This document shows positions 23,301-32,300 of a stretch of DNA of 64,000 bases, piece by piece. A program made the translations under genes and the position numbers. Origin of the DNA: Ostrinia nubilalis (taxonomy: Eukaryota > Arthropoda > Insecta > Lepidoptera > Crambidae); assembly GCF_963855985.1 (NCBI RefSeq), contig NC_087093.1, positions 9,307,501-9,371,500 of the forward strand, read 5' to 3'. How positions within the stretch are numbered: the stretch's first letter is position 1; each line of letters opens with the position of its first letter. A model generated the notes under the pieces. It saw only the letters and a program-made list of their open reading frames with translations, did no database searches and was not told the DNA's origin.

Positions 23301-26300
23301 GGACGAGACTAATTGTGGAAATGTGGCCGTAACGGGCCGTCTATACGACTTATTTGTCTGTGGACACGATAAACGTAGGAGGAACGTGAACAGAACTGGG
23401 AAAAAACATAAATAGTTATTTATGGTGACGGCGGGAAATCCAGTAATAGAAAACGAATAGGGTCCGCACTTACATAAATCTAGAAATGCTGGGCGACTTT
23501 TTGCCGACTTATTTATTGTTTTGAGTATTTATTTTATTGGAAATAATATATTTCGATAAATATAGTGTCAATATTAAGGAAAGTGTCTTATCTCCCTTTT
23601 GGGTGAGAGACGTTCATGATACGCTACTTAGTGGTTGTCGCAAGGAGCTACCAAAGGTGGCCTACATACTGAGAGCCTTCTGTATGATAAGCTTTTCATA
23701 AAAGAAGACCTATCAAGGATGACGGTGAATGCGATCAGGGACTTTTTGATGTCTATATTTATTAACTTATTTATGTAAATTAGATGAGTTATGTTCTGGT
23801 TGTGCTCAACTAAGCACAAACGTCAAGTTTATCGCTTTGATCGAATTATCACTTCAGAATAAATAAGAAAAGTTGACTCACGGAAAACTGTGAGTTGTTT
23901 CCCGCTGGACGCCTTGGTGTAGATGGGCGTGTTCAGGGAGACCTCGCAGGAGTAGCTGCCGCTCGCCGCGAAGTCCAGGTTCTGCAGGATGATGGAGTTC
24001 TCCGTCGCTAAAGATATCTGCAAAAAAAGTTCATCATCATTACCATCATCAGGTTATTTAATCTCTACTGCACCAGGAGCACGACCCTCTCTAATTTCAT
24101 CATCATCATCATCTCAACCATAGGACGTCCACTGCTGAACGAACATAGGCCTCCCCCAATGCTTTCCATGTTACCCGGTTGGTAGCGGCCTGCGTCCAGC
24201 GCTTTCCTGCTACCTTTATGATGTCGTTGGTCCACCTTGTCTATAATTTACCACAGGTAAATGGAGGTTTAGCCTACACGCTGATTTGATCAAACTGAAA
24301 GTCAATTTCTATTTGACATACCTGTACGAGTATTTGGTATTCTATTTCGGCACTCGTAAATATTTGCTCAAAATTTTAGCCAACCAATTACTGGCAGCCC
24401 TACTTGTAAATATATTGAATTAATTGTATTTGTATAAAACATCATACAGAATCAAACAATTTACTGAAATAGCAATAGCCTCAATTGATGGAGTTTTCGG
24501 CTATTACTTGCGAGGCTAGTAACTTAACTAAACCTTACATTTCTAGTAACTTTATCCTGCAGTAGAAGTAGAAGTCTATAAGTGTGTACTTAAGCCGAGT
24601 ACCGACTTACCCACCCATCTTGGGTTCCACATCTACTGAAACTTCTACTAATATCATTACGTATTATAAAACAAAATCCTCCGCCGCGTCTGTCTGTTTG
24701 CGATAAAGTCAAAAACTACTGAAAGGATTATCACGCGGTTTTCAGCAATAGATAGAGTGATTCACTTTGTCAATGTGATAAATCATGAGATAGCTTTTAT
24801 TCGGTTTTTGAAAGTTGCGCGTGCAATAAATAGACTTTCTTTGACAGAGATATTTACGCGAGCGAAGCCGTGGGCAAAAGCTAGTTTTAACACAGAATAA
24901 GCATAGTTTATCCACTGTTTATAAAAGAGGTAACAGATATAGACTAGAATTTCATCATGTTTGGTTTCGTTTGGCCTGAAATTGGGACTTTACACTGGAT
25001 ATTGCGTGTGCGATAGTTAATTAGTGACGTAACTCGAGTAGAAAATAGCGCTAAAAGCGTTCAGCCTCCACGCAAGCTGAGCCACTTCCGATTATTTAAT
25101 GGCGGCATAAGTGACTGGCTGCTAATTAGTTGCACTAGTTCAGAGGTGCTCAATCTTTGGGTGGGCTTTGGGATTAAAACTATAAGCTCAAGTTTCTACC
25201 CTTGAGATTATTGCAAAGTTCAAAGCCACTAATCTGACTGCTACATGTTAAAAGAGAGTTCTTGAAATAACGAATTCGACTCTAAATATGTATCTAATGT
25301 CGAATGTATTCGAGTAAGTAATTCCATATTTTTCTAGGATGGTTATAGTAGTTCATGATCTAACCCATGAATAAATGTTTTCTGTTATCAAAATATGTTT
25401 GCTTCATAATAATTCATAATACATATTTGTTAATTTTACTCTATGAATAAGACAAACAATACATTTATTGACCCGGATCTCGTGTTTACATTTTATTAAC
25501 ATGGCCTGAATATTTGTTGTTACGATAACTAGTTAAATGCGGGTTTGAATAGCAGTGTCACGGCCACGATAGGATTCCCAATCGGATCGGACACCCCCCA
25601 AAATCACTTCTGATAGTTTTAGAACCGCTGATCGAGGTAGTTCATTAAGTCACACTACCATTCCCAACAGGTCCCCGAAATGACCTGGAAGTGGGGTCGA
25701 CCTGTTACACCCTGTGAGCTAAACGAGCCGGGCTCATGCAACCGCTACTGTACTACAAGCCATAGGAAATGTTGGGGACATGTTAATTACCTACTTCCTA
25801 ATCGATTTTGTATATTTGCAAGTCATTCGTAGAGTTGCAGTCTGCGATCGAATTCTCCCATTTATCCTGCTGCCACTCCCCAAAGTCACTTCAAACAGTT
25901 TGAGAGCCACTGATCGAGGTAGTTCATTAAGTACTACACTCCCATTCCCAACAGGTTCTCGAAATGACCTGGAAGTGGGGTCGACCTGTTACACCCTGTG
26001 AGCTAAACGAGTCGTGCTCATGCAACCACTACCGTACTGCAAGCCAAAGGAAAGGTAGGGGACATGTTAATTAGTTCCTAATCCATTTTGTATATTTGCA
26101 AGTCATTCGTAGAGTTGCAGTCTGCGATCGAATTCCCCCATATATCCTGCTGCCACTCCCCAAAGTCACTTCAAACAGTTTGAGAGCCACTGATCGAGGT
26201 AGTTCATTAAGTACTACACTCCCATTCCCAACAGGTCCCCGAAATGACCTGGAAGTGGGGTCGACCTGTTACACCCTGTGAGCTAAACGAGCCGTGCTCA

Positions 26301-29300
26301 TGCAACCACTACCGTACTGCAAGCCAAAGGAAATGTAGGGGAAATGTTAATTAGTTCCTAATCGATTTTGTATATTTGCAAGTCATCCGTAGAGTTACAG
26401 TCTGCGATCGAATTCCCCCATAATAATATACCCTGCTGCCACTCCCCAAAGTCACTTCAAACAGTTTGAGAACCACTGATCGAGGTAGTTCATTAAGTAC
26501 TACACTCCCATTCCCAACAGGTCCCCGAAATGACCTGGAAGTGGGGTCGACCTGTTACACCCTGTGAGCTAAACGAGCCGTGCTCATGCAACCACTACCG
26601 TACTGCAAGCCATAGGAAATGTTGGGGACATGTTAATTAGTTCCTAATCGATTTTGATTTTTGTTTTTGTGAGGTTATTGTTTGATTTAGAGCGGTATAC
26701 CTACATTAAGTTAAGAAGTGCGCGCTACAAAAGCACACTATGGTGTTAAAGTTAGAGTCAAATAGTTCGTGACACCCAAAATAGCCAAAAAATTCGCAAC
26801 ACGTCTTTGTTGCAATTTGAACATCCTGTGTTGTCAACTTTTGGTCACTTTGGATGTTACGAACTATTTGACGCTGACTGTACGTATGTAAGTTCCTTCG
26901 CTAGCAACACGCGCTGAACACTCACAAAGCCTAATGTGTTACCTAAACCTTAGACTAATTTTCTTTTATGTAGGTAGTAAGCTTGGGTTTGGGAATACTA
27001 GTCCTAGTACTATTGCCTAATAATTGAAGTCTCAATTTCATGGAAGCCTAATAACGTCGTATCGGACGAAATTTTCCCCAATCATCATTAGGGCCTTTTT
27101 CTTTTATTTCATGATTGATTCTAAATAAGATCTCTACATTTATTTGGTTCTAAACTTCAGTGAGTACCTACTTACAAAATAACTTGGCAGAGTAACTAGG
27201 TAACTTGTAGTTTATATTACTTTTTATGAATAACTTCATTTAATCGAAAAAAATGGCTTCTAATGAATTAAAATAGGTACGTGAAGAAGAACGGGTTAGA
27301 AGCCCGGTTTATCGAATGGGTTGTCATGTCTGGTGCATTATTATCACTGTTAACAATAGATTGACCTGGAAGCGAGGTCGACCTGTTACGCCCCTGCTGC
27401 AAACGAGCTGGGCACATGCAACCAGACCGGGTACAGTCGGGCATATAAACGTTTAGCCATTTTACGCTGTTAAATTGGACTAATCATTATGGAAGTAAGT
27501 GGAATTATAGAGCCGATACACATATTCAGTGTATAACGATCACGAATATCTTTGTTTGCTTTGTACCTATATTAATGCTCATGTTTAATTCGTCTTCAGA
27601 ATTATAGAGACCTTATTACATAATGTTCAAGAAGTAAATTATATTTCCAAGTCCGACTGTACATACACAGGCAGCTAGTCTAGGCACGCCGAATTAATTC
27701 AAGTGCGCTTTTGCATTACTAACCACTTACATGTATGAATTCTTGGTTGTTGTTACGAGTAGCTACGAAGTTTTATTACGCCAAGAAAACGTTCTGACAG
27801 TTAGCAGTTCGTTACCTCGCCTTGATATTATCATATTATTCAGTAGGATATGTGGCAGTGTCATTTGTGAGGATAACATCTCCAGGTGGACGTAATTTAG
27901 ATAGGGACGAGTGAGAGATGCTCTTTAGCACTATAAGTTAGGGTCTTACTTAGTTGTAATGTAGGGGACATTACTAAAACTGTAAATTTTTGTTCTCTGA
28001 CGTAGTCTACATTTAAGGATGACACATGAAAAACTTTATTATGGCCTAACTTTTAAATCAAAAGTAATTTGATATTTATAGTAGGTGAGTAAGTATGAGA
28101 TTTTTTATCGCCGTATAGCTTGTAGATTTTTTTTTAATTTGCGCTTTGGTAGAGCCGCAAAAAAAAAGAAGATTTAAAGTATGTAAAGAATTTCGTTTAA
28201 CTTGTACCCAGACAAGACTCATTATGATTTATTATTACATTTTCTAAAACTTAACAATAAAATTATGTGACAAAGGAAAATGCAATTGTTTGTCTCTCTC
28301 CCCTTATTTTCAGTCTCGGTCAATTCTACTAAAACAGCTTCGTTACGAGACGCGGCGATTGCGCCGCCGGCGTGTAAACTTTCCAACACTTCCCTTTGCC
28401 TGGTTTCCAATTTCGTCGACTATATCCCATAGGGTATTTGTTGCATTAGTAATACAGAAAAAGCAATCAGTCTAAAAAGCTGGCATTTCGTTGAAATGCT
28501 GGCAGAAAGCGTTTAATTCATTAAGACCTATACAATTAGACTGCGCGCGGGCGCCTACGGGAACTTTCCTGTAGGGCAGCCATAATTCACAACTTCGCAG
28601 AGGAAAAAATTAAATATTCAGTTTATTGCAGTAAAACTTGCAGATTGCACGTCCGATTCTGTAATACTTGCACAGTTATTCTAAGAGTTAGGAGAAAAGC
28701 TTGCGAGTGTTATTTTACATCAGTAATCTTTTAAAGTGAGGTTGTAGAGTTCTCAATAAATTTATTTATTTAATAGGACAACCGACAAGACATACACCAA
28801 AGGACAATCAATAAATCAAGAAAAACTTTTAGAAGTTATTAGGTATTTATTGTGATTGTCAAAGAGTTCTTGAATCAGTTTGTTTCAGAAAGATGTCATA
28901 CATCTTCATATGATATTTAAAGATAGCGTTGCTTACTGCATTGGACTATAAAAGAAATACAAATACAGGTTAAGAGCCATTTTACATTTTCGTGCGAATT
29001 TCTAAGATTTTGGAAGCATGAATTACTATCTTAAGCAACACCCAAAGATTATTTAATAACTGCGAAAGATAGGTCGATCCTTGTTGTTGACCATTAATGA
29101 AACGGATTTACTAAAATTCTTTTGCTTAATTCACAGTGCCCCATCTCCCACAACCATTTTACGAAAAAATTGCCGCAGACTCATTTTCAAAGTCCTGTAT
29201 CTATTATTTATGCTCATATAATAAGCTTAAAAATATAAAGTAATCATCGGACATATATTCTTGTAGTTCATTAATGAAATAGATTCTTGAATTTCATTAC

Positions 29301-32300
29301 CATTATTGAGTAAAATCTAAAAATAATTTGGCAAATTTGAAGATTAACGTCACATTTTGATCGTGGTTTTTGGTTTAAAAACACAGCAATAACTGCAATA
29401 AAAGTATCCCAAAATAAAGAATATTCATTGTAGAATTGATTTCTACAGTTATTGTTTAAATATTAGTAACCACTTTGTCAAAATATTGATGTGAATATCA
29501 GTATAAATTACAATGCGCAAGCCGACATCGATTAGTATGGCGCGAGCGCCCGTCAAGGCAGGACGTGTGTCATTTTTCCCGCCGTGACGTTTACGTGCGT
29601 TCGTGTCGTGAAGCGGTGATTTGTACGGCGACCAAATACATTTGATACTATGCCGAGAGGCTGTTTCGAGTCGGCCGGCCGAGCAGAAATTGAAATGATG
29701 AATTTTAATTTCTTTGACGGATCTGGGTGTAACTATGTATAATATGTAGGTACCATGTATTTAATTTAATAAATAAATTATAAAAAAGTATATCCATTAT
29801 GATAGCACCCTTAACACAAGCATATTGGTTGCCTACTTTTGGACTAGATGGCGCTGTGAAATTGTCCAAAGATTTGTTTATTTATTTATCCGCTTTGAGT
29901 TTTGTTTCGTGAAGAAGAAAAAGAAGCGTTTTGTTCTGTTGTTAAATCTATACTAATAAAAGAGGAAAGATTTAATTGTTTGTTTGTTTGTTTGGAGGCA
30001 ATAGGCTCCGAAAAAAATTTCTTTCACGATTTAGAATCCTAATTTTTTTCTATGTTGGCTATAAAATATTTTCAAAAACTTTAGTCCAAAATCTTTGATA
30101 AAATTCGACGTTTAATAAATAAATTAGATAACATATTAATACTTTTTTTTTCAGTACGATTTTAGTACTTGTTTTTCAGAAATTCTACGATTTAACTAAA
30201 CTTCTAAAGTGTTTATATTTTATGCATAATTTATTCACTTCTAAAATATACATATATCCTATTGATAGATGACGTGCTTCGTATTTTATTAAAATTATTA
30301 CCTGACTAGGTTAAAAAGGTGTGGAATGTTATTTTGGAGATAACTTGGTTCCATAGAAATATAGAGAGATGCTAAGTAATGCGCTGAGTTCGAAACTCAG
30401 TGTCGTATTAGAAATTCACACACACAAAGAAATCAAATTATGTGCTCATTATCCATTGCGGTATCAGTATTCAACGTTCGAATAATCTTTAGTACTATGC
30501 AAGCAATATAAACTGTTTACATAATGACGTCGCTACTGTCATCATTGCTTTCACAAGCAATATGTTCCAATTTGTCCCTTGTCACATTTCCCTTTAGTTT
30601 CTGTGATCTGTGCTTGTTTCTAAGTTGATATCAATGAAATATTCCTTAGTACTTTTGATTTAAATTATTTTTTTTTATTTTGACACGTGTTTGAAAAATC
30701 AAGGTCAGATTACAATAAAATAACAAGTGAAAACGTAACATTGCATTGAAACTCGCAATTTCGCAATATTGATGAGGAGATTCCATTGGAAAGTCTGTAT
30801 TCATTCCTAGGATTCCCCTAACACCATCAAATTCAAGAGAATTCATGAGAGTGCAGTTTCCCATCTCATGCTTAGGGACCACGGTTTAAAATAGTGTGGT
30901 TGCATAGAGCCTGCAACGGGCAACCGCGTGCGCAGCTGCTCATACTAATTTTCGATACAAAAGCAAGTGTTGGCGCCCTCACGAGTTTTAGCGGAGTTCC
31001 ATATGGTAGCGGGAGTAGACTTAATGGAAATCTATGCTTCTCCGACGACCAGTTGTATGTGGAATACTCCAGAGTATGCGCACACAATAGCCTGGTGATT
31101 TTAGCACCTGAAGGAAAAACAAAAAAACATTGTTTACAAAGAAATCTGCGGCAGGTGTAGTGTTTTAATTTTGTTTTAGAAAGATCTCATAATTTTGTAA
31201 GTATTCAAATATTTAAACATAATGATGTGTAGATTTTATATCAAAAAATATAATCATTTAACAAAATTAATTTTCTTAGAATATTTTAATTCTATTAGAA
31301 CCATTTTCCACTTCATCGCAGAAGAAGTCGCGGGCAAAAAGCTAGTATGAAATATGTAGAATTGCCCGCGGCTTCACCCGCTTGAAATTTAGTTTGTCAC
31401 AGATCGTCATAAATTATAGCCTATACATTGTAATTCTGGTCGACGCCAGGGATGGATGAGCGTCGCTGTCGCTGGCGACAGGGTCTTCTGGTTCAGGGTT
31501 CATGGCGTAGGTCTCAGGCAAAATGAAATCCACTCGTAGAAATTAATAAACTCAGTGTATTCACGAAAATAATTACACACAGCACTAGAGTCGTATCGGA
31601 ACTGAGTGAACCAAAGGTCTTGCGATAGGAACGTCCGACCCGAGTGATAGTTGAACACAGACTGCCTAGTACTGCTGTACTGTACTGTAAAGTTTCATCA
31701 AAATCTGTTCAGTAGTTTTTGCGTGAAAGTGTAACAAACATCCAGACATCCACACAAACTTTCGTATTTATAATATTAGTAAGACTAGTAAAAAGTAAGA
31801 TAGTAAGATGAATTATTTTAGTTATTTGTTTACTTATAATAATATTTATTTATTTATTTATTTCTTAGCTCTGTCTGATAATGGATCTGGAGAAGATGCA
31901 ATGGCCACCTCCGTAACAAAACAATAGAACCCTATGGAGTTAAGGCTTGTGTGATTCGCCTTGACGAATATTTCGTTTCCAGGGTCCGATGATGGAGCTG
32001 TAAGGGGGCAGATTTTTTTTTCACTATGTGACTGTCTTTATTTTGTACTTAATATATTTTACATATTATACCTATTCGTGTTTCATTATTTGTATCCAGG
32101 GTCCGATGATGGAGCTGTAAGGGGGCAGATTTATTTTTCACTATGTGACTGTCTTTATTTTGTACTTAATATATATTTTACATATTATACCTATTCGTGT
32201 TTCATTATGAATCGAAATATAAAAGACTTAATAAACTCTATTAAAAATTTAAATTATTTATTCAAGTTTGAATACCTCATTCTACCTTAAAATTAATAAC

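Noticed and set aside
23580..23830. Possible additional Beat-like exon next to 23882
   Set aside because: The frame continuing past the donor is intronic. The GT at 23880-23881 matches the donor consensus and the next exon joins in phase.
25780..26281. Repeated 61-73-codon frames inside the 280-bp array
   Set aside because: They recur only because the DNA repeats. The period is not a multiple of three and there is no known motif.
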